From: Bacteroidaceae bacterium
GTDB taxonomy: Bacteria; Bacteroidota; Bacteroidia; Bacteroidales; Bacteroidaceae
NCBI GenBank assembly: GCA_017546505.1
Contig: JAFYWV010000002.1
Location: 44,801-108,800 of the forward strand
DNA: 64,000 nucleotides
Direction of reading: 5' to 3'
In this document: positions 1-7,686 of the stretch, piece by piece
Layout of the letters: each line of letters opens with the position of its first letter
Numbering within the stretch: the first letter of the stretch is position 1
The notes under the pieces: model-generated
Seen by the model: only the letters and a program-made list of their open reading frames with translations
What the model was told of the DNA's origin: nothing
The model's database searches: none
Translations under genes and position numbers: made by a program

Positions 1-307
1 ACTGCATTGTATTCTCCACTGCCATAACATCCTGAATGTTTTCCACAACGCATATAAGGCTGTGGTCGCGTAAAGGATTGGCGCATATCGGGCAAATGTC
101 CGTGTCTGATATGCTGTGGCACTCTTTGCAGTATTTTGCTTCTCGTTTAAGTGTGAGTATTGCTGATGAGAACCCCTCTACCTCATCCTCTTTCTTGCGC
201 AACAGATGAAGTACCAGGCGCGTAGCTGTCTTACGCCCTATGCCCGGGAGCTTGGAGAACTCCTTTACGGCTCGTTCCAAAAGTGTTGATGGGTATTCTT
301 GGTTCAT
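1..307 (-). CDS. recR: Recombination protein RecR, 5' part only
   Basis: This is the N-terminal ~102 residues of RecR; the rest lies beyond the window edge. RecR acts with RecO and RecF to load RecA on SSB-coated DNA at gaps. The translation starts [20 protein letters not shown] and continues with [11 protein letters not shown], the helix-hairpin-helix typical of RecR. A four-cysteine zinc finger follows (CKEC...CPIC), then the start of the Toprim domain (ICVVEN). The ATG at 307 fits the family start. A Bacteroides-type promoter lies at 335-366. recO, its functional partner, is in this window at 46146-46871 but not linked to it. Confidence 0.93.
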   Translation of the reverse strand, partial: MNQEYPSTLLERAVKEFSKLPGIGRKTATRLVLHLLRKKEDEVEGFSSAILTLKREAKYCKECHSISDTDICPICANPLRDHSLICVVENIQDVMAVENTMQ

Positions 308-334
308 CTGTTCCGGCTCTTTTTAATGGTGGCA

Positions 335-366
335 CGAAGATAGTCAAAAAAACTCCATTGTGCAAA
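335..366 (-). promoter_or_regulatory. Predicted promoter of recR
   Basis: On the minus strand TTTG (363-366) is followed after exactly 20 nt by TATCTTCG (335-342). This fits the Bacteroides -33/-7 pattern apart from a C in the -7 element. It would give a leader of about 20 nt. Confidence 0.6.
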
Positions 367-379
367 TTGAGAATGGCTG

Positions 380-1747
380 TTACTTTATGTCTACTGTTAT
401 CTCTGCCGGGAATACTCGTTCAGGGTCAAAGAACTCGGCGCAACTCTCGGCCATAGCCTTGAGTGTGGGGGTTACTTTGCCGTTGAATGCTTCGTTTCCG
501 TTTACAATGACTTTAACAGGCTTTGTAAAGTCGAAGAGTTTCTCGCTCAGGTAGATTGTCACATTTCCCTTTGTGGCTGGTGCATAGTTCTTTGCAAAGA
601 ACATAGGGATGTTGTAAATGAGCTGTGTTGTGGTGTACGTCACGTTCTGCACTGTGAGGTTTATGGTGTTGTCCTCTATGCTCATCTCGTAGCAGCTGCG
701 CTCTTCATCGTTATTACGCGATGTCTCGTTCACCTTTAAATTGTAGAAACCTGTTCTGTGGCGGCCATACATATCATAGTCCTCCCAGTAGAAATATGTC
801 GGGTGGGCGTTGCGGGTGTGCTGTTTCAGCCACGGTGTTGTCTTCTCATAATCTATGCTGTGCCCTTTCTTTGGTACAAGTTCAATGAAGTGATTGTATA
901 GACCGGGATATTTTTTTGAAAGGCTGTCAATGGTCTGCGCGGCGTTGTAGGTCATTGCGTTGCGTGCAAAGCCGTAGTCCTGCTCGCCTGTACGTAATGA
1001 GAAGGCTATGTTTGCAAGGTTCTCCATTGGTGCGTTCTTCAGAGGCTCTCCACCGGCCATCGGGCCTGCCCCCGCAAGATAGTCGGCATAGAACGATGCC
1101 AGGCGCTGGCTGCCATAGCCACCCTCTGAAATACCATAGAAATATATTCTGTTGGCATCGATGCTGTCATTTACAAATGCAAGGCGCAACAGTTTCTCCC
1201 AAGCCCATTGTTTGCTTTGGATTGCCCAACGGTAGAGCTCGCCAAATCCATTGGGGATTTGCGGAATGAAGTGCAGTGATGGGGCATCGTCATAACTGCT
1301 GCAAAGGCGTATGCCGGCCTCCCATTCGCGGTTTTTCTCGCCCGAGCCGTGCATATAAAGGAACAGTGGGTAGCCGTCTTTTGGCTGTTCACCTTTTTTT
1401 ATGAAGTAATAGGGCATCAGCGCATTCTCCTCAAGATGCTCGGGCAGTCTCCAATATCCGGTATCTCGCGGCTCGTTTGTCGCAAATGGAGCAAGCAACT
1501 TCTCCTCGTTGGTGGCAAGCACGGCGTTGCGCCAACACGCCCACACTGCATTTCGGGCATTTGCAACATCTTCAGGCTTTATCTTGTCGTTGCAGTTGTA
1601 GCTTGCATTCTCTCCATTGAGTACTTTTGAAAAGAATGTGCTCACTTTTTTTGTCTTGTTTTTTGATATTGTCCCGGCATTGCAGTCGGCCCCGTTGCCG
1701 GCAATTGCCGCAATGGCTATAATTGCCGATACTACTATTTTGTTCAT
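380..1747 (-). CDS. Secreted alpha/beta-hydrolase, esterase-like
   Basis: A 455-residue exported protein that probably hydrolyses an ester substrate; which one cannot be read from the sequence. Residues 1-24 form a signal peptide. The hydrolase core has the strand-turn LFLYMHGSGE near residue 130 (oxyanion region) and a nucleophile elbow GISEGGYGS with Ser207. A candidate acid is Asp257 (GEQDYG) and a candidate His is His296 (KKGHSIDY). After about residue 310 a tail of predicted beta strands may be an accessory domain. There is no T9SS tail or lipobox, so it is probably periplasmic. It resembles Bacteroides proteins annotated as prolyl-oligopeptidase-like or feruloyl-esterase-like. Its own promoter is at 1766-1796. 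Confidence 0.7.
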   Translation of the reverse strand: MNKIVVSAIIAIAAIAGNGADCNAGTISKNKTKKVSTFFSKVLNGENASYNCNDKIKPEDVANARNAVWACWRNAVLATNEEKLLAPFATNEPRDTGYWRLPEHLEENALMPYYFIKKGEQPKDGYPLFLYMHGSGEKNREWEAGIRLCSSYDDAPSLHFIPQIPNGFGELYRWAIQSKQWAWEKLLRLAFVNDSIDANRIYFYGISEGGYGSQRLASFYADYLAGAGPMAGGEPLKNAPMENLANIAFSLRTGEQDYGFARNAMTYNAAQTIDSLSKKYPGLYNHFIELVPKKGHSIDYEKTTPWLKQHTRNAHPTYFYWEDYDMYGRHRTGFYNLKVNETSRNNDEERSCYEMSIEDNTINLTVQNVTYTTTQLIYNIPMFFAKNYAPATKGNVTIYLSEKLFDFTKPVKVIVNGNEAFNGKVTPTLKAMAESCAEFFDPERVFPAEITVDIK

Positions 1748-1765
1748 TGTGTTTGATATTTTGTG

Positions 1766-1796
1766 CGAAAATAGCGTTTAGTGTGCAATGAAACAA
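1766..1796 (-). promoter_or_regulatory. Predicted promoter of the esterase-like gene
   Basis: Minus-strand TTG (1794-1796), 20 nt, then TATTTTCG (1766-1773), a one-base variant of TAnnTTTG. The start codon is about 19 nt downstream of the -7 element. Confidence 0.5.
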
Positions 1797-1815
1797 GTTT
1801 AAAAAGGGGAAAATG

Positions 1816-1851
1816 CAATGGCGGACAAACTTGTGTGCCTGTCCGCCATTG
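1816..1851 (-). terminator. Terminator after the C10 protease gene
   Basis: A perfect 12-bp stem (CAATGGCGGACA at 1816-1827 against 1840-1851) with a 12-nt loop, 21 nt past the stop codon at 1873. On the minus strand it is followed by a T-rich stretch (CATTTTCCCCTTTTT). Confidence 0.75.
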
Positions 1852-1872
1852 TGTGATATATTTTCAAATATG

Positions 1873-4818
1873 TTACTTCACTAAAACCTTTGTTGCTGTG
1901 GCTTTGCCGTTGTGTTGCACAGTTACAATATACAAACCCTTGGCAACTGATATTGTATTGTCTGCGCCGCTGTATATCTCGCTGCCATTGGTGCTGTAAA
2001 CGGTTACCTGTGCATCCTCGGCATTTGATATTGTTATGTAATTTTCACAAACAGAGATTGTAGCGTCTCCTGCACACTCTATTTCCTCGATGGCCGTATC
2101 GTCGCCTATCCAAAAATATCCGTTGCCGCTGTATGTCAAAGTATTGTTCGACATATCGCCAAGTTTCTTCTTGTTGCTGTCGTAGTACATAATATTCAAT
2201 CTATACTTGTTTAGCGGAGTTGTCTTTATTGTTGTGCAGTTCAGTGTCACATCTGTTGTTCCATCTTTTTCAACGGACACTTGCACATATTCGCTTCGTG
2301 CGTGGTAGCTCAAACCGTATGGTATGTTTACGCGTACATATCCGTCAAAGTCGGCATTCAGGCTGCTGAATGTTGCTTTTACCTCAAAACTTTCACCTTG
2401 GACAACAACGTCTTTGCCATTGTTTATACCAATGATTTCTGTTATATAAGGGATGGGTGACGACGTTTTTGCAATGGTTTGAATGCAGGTTGCGGCCGAT
2501 TGTCTGATGGTTTCCCATTTACCCTCTTTTACCTGTTGCACTGTTATGGTATACTCACCGGGTTGCATCACCGGCAGGTAGTCGGGGGTGTTGTATTCTA
2601 TTTCTGTTGAAGCGTCTTTTTCAAGCGCGTCTACATATTTTGTTCCCAAAAGATGTGCGCGGCCTGTGGCGTTGTCTTTTGCAAACAGTCCCAATGTGCC
2701 GCAGAATGTACTGTTTGTGGTTGAGATGTTGGCTACCGTTGCTGTGATACTTGCCTTATCGCCGTATGTGATTGCCGGTGCGCTCAGTGCTGTGGTTGAG
2801 AGCACCAGGCCGTCGGGCAACGGGCTTATTATAATGTCCTGGCTCTTTCCGTCGATTGAGAGTGCCGAATTGCGGTCGAGCTCCGTTGTTCGTCCTGTGT
2901 AGCTGTTCAGTACGTTGTATGCAAATGAGATGTTGTATGTTCCGTCCTCGGGGAATGTTCCTACGTTTTTAAATGATGCTGTGATTTTTTGGTTGTCATA
3001 AACAGTAATCATAGCTGCAGCTTTTGTCAATGTATCGCTCTTGTACGTATTGTCCGAAATTTTTCGGTTTAGTATTGGTGCAATAACTACAAGCGAGTTG
3101 CGCTCGTTTCTGTTTTCAAACTTTGCATCAAATGATATCGGGTCACCCTTAGTTGTTGGTGTGCTATGAAACATCAGTTCGGTTACTGTTATTTCCGGCT
3201 TCATAACATACGCACAAGTCTCTTTGTCCGTAACCTCGAGGACAAAGTTGTTCTCGGCACCTCTTATCAGCTCAAAATCACTATCTTCTCCTCCGTCGGA
3301 ATAATACAGGCGTAAATTGTAAGTTCCTTGTTCAAAGTATGATTCGTTCCCTATGATGTCGCTTATTGTTAGGTCTATTATGTAATGACCGCCACTATCC
3401 TCGTTCATTTTCAGTTCTATTAAATCGTTGGCTTCATTGAGCTGTTCACTGTGATAGAGTTCTCCATCCTTTTCAAAGACCATTGCAATCTGCATCTTTG
3501 TGGTCGAGTGTGACCAGTTCAGTAGGGCGAATGCAATGCGCTGTTTGGATGTGTTGTTTGCAAAGCCTTTTGTGGATTTTTCCACAACTTCGTATTCTTC
3601 GTTCTTTTGTGGGTCTGTGTCCGGGTTCAGAACAAATGCTGAATAGAGGGTTGGTTTGCCGTTCACACCGGTTTCGTCTATAGCGCGTGGGCGTATGTTT
3701 GCAATGATTGCCTGTCCCACATTGTAACGCTCTTCGCCACCGCCAATACCGGTTCCACCCGGGGCCATTGTGGTAATGTCGAAATAGCCGTCATACATAC
3801 CTCCCCAGCCCCAATTGATGTGTAATAGGTTGTTTTCATTAATACCGTCACACACAAATGCGTGTCCAGCAGAGTAGTTTTGTCCGTATCCGGCGTACAT
3901 TAGCGGCTGGCGTGCCTCCAGGTTTGTCCGGATAAGTTCCATATACTCTTCGTTGGTGTATTCCTCTCTGTTTGCTACAACAATGTCCGGTGAGTATTTG
4001 AATATATTTACCAATGCCTGTGCTGCACTTGGTGGGTTTGCTCCGGTACCGCCGAGTGCGTAGTCGCTGTTCATAGCCTTGCCTACATCGGACATAAGCA
4101 GAGCAACAGCGTTCGCTTCGATTGTAGTGTAGCCACTCTTGTAGCTGTCAATCATATTGGCCCAGTCATACTTGTGGCTCGATGTGTTCACATATTCATC
4201 CTTGCCTGTTGTATTGTTGTACCAAGTAAAAGACTTCGATGGCTTGTCGGGCCAGTTGTGGAATTTCATAATCTGGGCAATTGCAGTTGCAGTACATCCT
4301 GTTGGTGCATAGGAGCCGTTTATCTGAGGGCACATAAGGTTGTATGGTGCATTCTGGTTCCAAGTTGTTGTCAGCATTGGCTCTATATTGCTGTTGGTTG
4401 TTGTGGTGGCCGGTTTAACAGGTTTGACAACACCATTGCGTACATCTTCGACATACATATCATAAACATTGAGCAGGTCGCATAGCGCAGGTGGCATCTC
4501 TCCGGCTTTTGCTGTGGTGGAGTAGCCTATGACTGCCGGCAATTCGTCGTCACCGGATACTATTACAAATCCCTTTTCATTTTCGGGAGTGAAGATGTAG
4601 AATCCCGGTGTCTGCTCTTTTGTCTGGAGACGGCCACCGGCCTTTGCCATATTGCTTCTTGGAACAAGTTTCAATATGCCATTGGGCGCTTTTGCGGTTC
4701 TGTTCCAAAAACCGCTGGCTATTTCAGTGGCTTTTTCGGGGTCTATCGGGCCTGCAAAAACCGTTGTCGCAAACAGGAGTAATGATGATAAAATTGTAGT
4801 AAATCTTTCTGTTTTCAT
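1873..4818 (-). CDS. C10 (streptopain/interpain-like) cysteine protease with T9SS sorting domain
   Basis: A 981-residue secreted protease. A signal peptide (1-22) and an inhibitory propeptide (~23-145, including GFVIVSGDDELPAVIGYS) precede the papain-fold domain. That domain shows the oxyanion Gln155 (WNQNAPYN), the nucleophile Cys175 (PTGCTATAIAQ), the base His319 (SAGHAFVCDG) and HINWGWGG near 335. A long beta-rich region of Ig-like repeats follows. The last ~70 residues, ending GKATATKVLVK, are a type A T9SS C-terminal sorting domain, so the enzyme should be exported by PorSS/T9SS and anchored or released outside. I use the ATG at 4818, which is followed directly by the signal peptide; an upstream TTG is unlikely because it would start almost on the -7 element. 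The PorD-like part of the gene at 32111 suggests the organism keeps T9SS. Confidence 0.9.
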   Translation of the reverse strand: MKTERFTTILSSLLLFATTVFAGPIDPEKATEIASGFWNRTAKAPNGILKLVPRSNMAKAGGRLQTKEQTPGFYIFTPENEKGFVIVSGDDELPAVIGYSTTAKAGEMPPALCDLLNVYDMYVEDVRNGVVKPVKPATTTTNSNIEPMLTTTWNQNAPYNLMCPQINGSYAPTGCTATAIAQIMKFHNWPDKPSKSFTWYNNTTGKDEYVNTSSHKYDWANMIDSYKSGYTTIEANAVALLMSDVGKAMNSDYALGGTGANPPSAAQALVNIFKYSPDIVVANREEYTNEEYMELIRTNLEARQPLMYAGYGQNYSAGHAFVCDGINENNLLHINWGWGGMYDGYFDITTMAPGGTGIGGGEERYNVGQAIIANIRPRAIDETGVNGKPTLYSAFVLNPDTDPQKNEEYEVVEKSTKGFANNTSKQRIAFALLNWSHSTTKMQIAMVFEKDGELYHSEQLNEANDLIELKMNEDSGGHYIIDLTISDIIGNESYFEQGTYNLRLYYSDGGEDSDFELIRGAENNFVLEVTDKETCAYVMKPEITVTELMFHSTPTTKGDPISFDAKFENRNERNSLVVIAPILNRKISDNTYKSDTLTKAAAMITVYDNQKITASFKNVGTFPEDGTYNISFAYNVLNSYTGRTTELDRNSALSIDGKSQDIIISPLPDGLVLSTTALSAPAITYGDKASITATVANISTTNSTFCGTLGLFAKDNATGRAHLLGTKYVDALEKDASTEIEYNTPDYLPVMQPGEYTITVQQVKEGKWETIRQSAATCIQTIAKTSSPIPYITEIIGINNGKDVVVQGESFEVKATFSSLNADFDGYVRVNIPYGLSYHARSEYVQVSVEKDGTTDVTLNCTTIKTTPLNKYRLNIMYYDSNKKKLGDMSNNTLTYSGNGYFWIGDDTAIEEIECAGDATISVCENYITISNAEDAQVTVYSTNGSEIYSGADNTISVAKGLYIVTVQHNGKATATKVLVK

Positions 4819-4842
4819 ATCGTTTAGGTAATTGTTTCTGCG

Positions 4843-4873
4843 CAAATGTATTATTTATTGATTATGTTTACAA
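4843..4873 (-). promoter_or_regulatory. Predicted promoter of the C10 protease gene
   Basis: Minus-strand TTG (4871-4873), a 20-nt spacer and a perfect TACATTTG (4843-4850). The ATG at 4818 would follow a short leader. It is divergent from the receptor promoter at 4968-4998. Confidence 0.65.
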
Positions 4874-4967
4874 GTATTTGCAAACATTTTGTATATTTTA
4901 GTTGCATATCTTGTGTGGATATATGCTTTTTTGTTAAACGGCACGCTTTTTTAACAATTTGTTGTTA

Positions 4968-4998
4968 TTGTGTGACTATTGGGATAACGGTACCTTTG
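4968..4998 (+). promoter_or_regulatory. Predicted promoter of the TonB-dependent receptor gene
   Basis: TTG (4968-4970), 20 nt, then TACCTTTG (4991-4998). The start codon at 5029 lies about 23 nt past the likely transcription start. Confidence 0.65.
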
Positions 4999-5028
4999 TA
5001 ACAGAAAAAGAAATAAAGATATTGGTAT

Positions 5029-7329
5029 ATGAAAAGGAAATTTACAACATTGATATTCTCTCTGTGTGTGGCGGCATTGTTTGCCGCTACACCTTTGAAT
5101 ATCAGGGAGGGTAACAAAATTATGGGGCACATAATTGAGAGCGGAACAGAGGAGAACATAGCCTTTGCATCTGTGCTCATTGTTGAAACCGGAGAGGGGG
5201 CAACAAGCAATGAAGACGGACAGTTTGCTTTTACCGATATTGCCCCGGGAAAGTATAGCTTGCGAGTGTCGGCAATGGGTTATGAGACTATGACAAAGGA
5301 GGTTGTGGTGAGCAAGGACTACACTGCTGTGGTGCACTTCAAGCTGAAAGCCGACAATTTTGTTATTGACGAGGTGGTGGTGTCGGCCAACCGCAACGAG
5401 ATAAGCCGTAAGGATGCTCCCGTTGTGGTGTCGGTAGCTGCTTTGCCGCTCTTTGAGGCTGTGAACTCCATTGACCTTGCAAAGAGCCTGAACTATGTTA
5501 CAGGCTTGCGTGTAGAGAACAATTGCCAGAACTGTGGCTTCCCACAGGTGCGCATCAATGGTCTCGAAGGCCCATATTCTCAGGTTCTTATAAACAGCCG
5601 TCCTGTTGTGAGCGCCTTGAGTGGTGTATATGGCCTTGAACAGATACCGGTGAATATGATTGAACGTGTGGAGGTTGTGCGTGGTGGTGGCTCGGCACTT
5701 TTTGGAGCAAATGCTGTGGGCGGAACGGTGAATATCATAACCAAAGACCCTGTGAGCAACTCCTTTTCTGTGACGAGCAATTTTGCAGGATATGGTCTCA
5801 AGGCGTGGGAGCAGAGCGTGGGCGCTAATGTGTCTCTTGTGTCGCCCGATAACAAGTATGGAATGGCGGTCTATGCCAACTATCGCAACCGTAATCCCTA
5901 TGACCACGACGGAGACGGTTTTTCGGAGCTTGGCAAACTGAACCTGAATACGTTTGGGCTGCGTACATACTACCGCCCCACATACAATGGCCGTTTGAGC
6001 ATTGAGTATCATACAACAAACGAGTTGCGCCGTGGTGGCAACAAGTTCGACTTGCAACCGCACGAGAGTGACATAACAGAACAGACAAAACACGTCATAA
6101 ACAGTGGCGGCGTTACATACGACCACGGCTGGGATGGGTACAAGCATAAACTGTCGTTGTTTGCATCGGTGCAACATATTGCCCGTGACAGTTATTATGG
6201 TGCGCAGCGCGACCCGAATGCGTATGGCAAGACCGATGACCTCACTTGGGTTACCGGTGCAACATATACTTGGCAAATTGATAAATTCCTCTTTTCACCG
6301 GCAACTTTTATGAGTGGAGTGGAGTTTCAGGAAAATAGGCTGCACGATGTGATGACGGGGTACAACCGCGATATGCGTCAGGATGTGCGCATAGGTAGTG
6401 CCTTTGTACAGAACGAGTGGAAAGCACGCCATTTTTCGCTGTTGCTCGGTCTGCGTATGGATAAGCATAATCTCATTGAAAAGCCTATTTTCAGTCCGCG
6501 TGTGAATTTCCTTTACAAACCGCTGAAGGATTTGCAGGCGCGTCTTACCTATTCGACCGGTTTCCGTGCACCTCAGGCCTATGACGAGGATTTGCACGTG
6601 ACGGCTGTTGGTGGTGAGGGTGTACAGATTGAACTTGCCGACGGACTGAAAGAGGAGCGCTCGAACAGTTTCAGCGGTTCGGTAGACTGGACAGTGCGTT
6701 TCGGTCATTGGCAGGCAAATGTGCTTGTCGAGGGTTTTTATACCGGTTTGAACAATGTGTTTGTGCTTGAGGATGTTGGTGTCAATGCCGATGGGCACGC
6801 TATAAAAGAGCGCCGCAACGGTGCCGGCGCACGGGTCTATGGCGCAAACATCGATGCAAAGATTGCACACGGAAAGGAGTTCTCTTTGCAACTGGGTTTT
6901 ACTGCGCAGCGCAGTATTTACAAGCAGCCCGAGGCTTGGACCGAGGTGGACGGCGTTGAGTTGACAACAGAGCGTATGATGCGCACGCCCGATTACTATG
7001 GCTATTTTACAATCACATCGTCACCTTTGAAAAATCTTGACCTCTCGCTTTCGGGTGCATACACCGGCTCAATGCTTGTACCACACTATGCCGGTTACAT
7101 AGAGAATGACCGTCTGGAGAAAACCCCCGATTTTTTTGACCTCAACTTCAAGGCGGGATACACGTTCATACTGCACGACCACATAAACCTGCAGCTCAAT
7201 GCCGGTGTGCAGAATATTTTCAACAGTTTCCAACGCGACCTTGATAAGGGCGAATTCCGCGATTCGGGTTACTTCTATGGCCCCACGCAACCAAGGACGT
7301 TGTTTGTGGGTGTGAAGATTTTGCAGTAA
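5029..7329 (+). CDS. TonB-dependent outer-membrane receptor (CirA/BtuB-like)
   Basis: A 766-residue outer-membrane importer for an unidentified ligand. It has a signal peptide (~1-20) and a carboxypeptidase-regulatory-like beta-sandwich (~30-110). A TonB-box-like DEVVVSA lies at 114-120. The plug (~130-240) contains VRINGLEGPYSQVLINSRPV and GGGSALFGANAVGGTVNI. The 22-strand barrel runs to the C-terminus, ending in an aromatic-rich strand and a final Gln. Size and domain order suit a siderophore, haem or cobalamin class receptor rather than SusC, which is longer. A Cys pair, NCQNC at 165-169, sits in the plug, possibly a disulfide or a metal site. There is no SusD partner next to it. It is monocistronic as far as I can see. 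Confidence 0.87.
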   Translation: MKRKFTTLIFSLCVAALFAATPLNIREGNKIMGHIIESGTEENIAFASVLIVETGEGATSNEDGQFAFTDIAPGKYSLRVSAMGYETMTKEVVVSKDYTAVVHFKLKADNFVIDEVVVSANRNEISRKDAPVVVSVAALPLFEAVNSIDLAKSLNYVTGLRVENNCQNCGFPQVRINGLEGPYSQVLINSRPVVSALSGVYGLEQIPVNMIERVEVVRGGGSALFGANAVGGTVNIITKDPVSNSFSVTSNFAGYGLKAWEQSVGANVSLVSPDNKYGMAVYANYRNRNPYDHDGDGFSELGKLNLNTFGLRTYYRPTYNGRLSIEYHTTNELRRGGNKFDLQPHESDITEQTKHVINSGGVTYDHGWDGYKHKLSLFASVQHIARDSYYGAQRDPNAYGKTDDLTWVTGATYTWQIDKFLFSPATFMSGVEFQENRLHDVMTGYNRDMRQDVRIGSAFVQNEWKARHFSLLLGLRMDKHNLIEKPIFSPRVNFLYKPLKDLQARLTYSTGFRAPQAYDEDLHVTAVGGEGVQIELADGLKEERSNSFSGSVDWTVRFGHWQANVLVEGFYTGLNNVFVLEDVGVNADGHAIKERRNGAGARVYGANIDAKIAHGKEFSLQLGFTAQRSIYKQPEAWTEVDGVELTTERMMRTPDYYGYFTITSSPLKNLDLSLSGAYTGSMLVPHYAGYIENDRLEKTPDFFDLNFKAGYTFILHDHINLQLNAGVQNIFNSFQRDLDKGEFRDSGYFYGPTQPRTLFVGVKILQ

Positions 7330-7331
7330 TA

Positions 7332-7343
7332 TGGCGGCCGCCA
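7332..7343. repeat. Perfect 12-bp palindrome after the receptor gene
   Basis: TGGCGGCCGCCA lies 2 nt past the stop codon of the receptor gene. It could form a short hairpin, but no T-run follows on the plus strand, so I do not call it a terminator. Confidence 0.4.
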
Positions 7344-7390
7344 ATAATGTTGTTTCGCTGGGTGTATGTACAATAAAAGTTGTTTGAGAG

Positions 7391-7421
7391 TTGGGGGCTT
7401 ATGGAATTTTGATTACTTTTG
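7391..7421 (+). promoter_or_regulatory. Predicted promoter with a long leader before the zinc-ribbon/TonB fusion gene
   Basis: TTG (7391-7393), a 20-nt spacer and a perfect TACTTTTG (7414-7421). Transcription would begin near 7428, leaving a leader of about 258 nt before the ATG at 7687. The inverted repeat at 7487-7604 would be inside that leader. Confidence 0.6.
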
Positions 7422-7486
7422 TGTCAGATAGAGGCAGCTCTATCCAAGACATGCGAAAATAATAAGAAGCGTTATGCTGTTCTTGT

Positions 7487-7604
7487 GATTTGGGAACGTA
7501 GGAAATTTTCAAATTTAGCACAAGGGAGGCATAGTGGTTCTCACGCCATTGCGTGGGCTGCTATTACCATATCCGTGCTAAAGGTTTCCTACGACCTCCA
7601 AATC
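7487..7604 (+). repeat. Large imperfect inverted repeat, candidate structured leader RNA or MITE
   Basis: The left arm (7487-7521) begins GATTTGG, contains CGTAGGAAA and ends TTTAGCAC. The right arm (7575-7604) is its near-complement: GTGCTAAAGGTTTCCTACG through CCAAATC. Between them is a tight hairpin CACGC-CATT-GCGTG (7542-7555) flanked by weaker pairing (GGCATAGTGG against CCATATCC). Weaker complementarity (ATGCT/AGCAT, GAAGCGT) continues outward to about 7465 and 7630. No open reading frame of note crosses it. It may be a cis-acting RNA of the downstream gene, a free small RNA, or a miniature transposable element. Confidence 0.6.
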
Positions 7605-7686
7605 AGAATGTGGTAGCATTGCAGTTCCACGCTTCGTGTTTCTATAACTTCATCATGGGGACTGTGATGAATCAATTTCTAAACTC

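Noticed and set aside
4951-6276. A 441-codon open frame on the minus strand opposite the TonB receptor gene
   Set aside because: It has no domain or signal, its translation is rich in His, Cys and Thr as expected for an antisense frame, and the plus-strand frame encodes a clear receptor.
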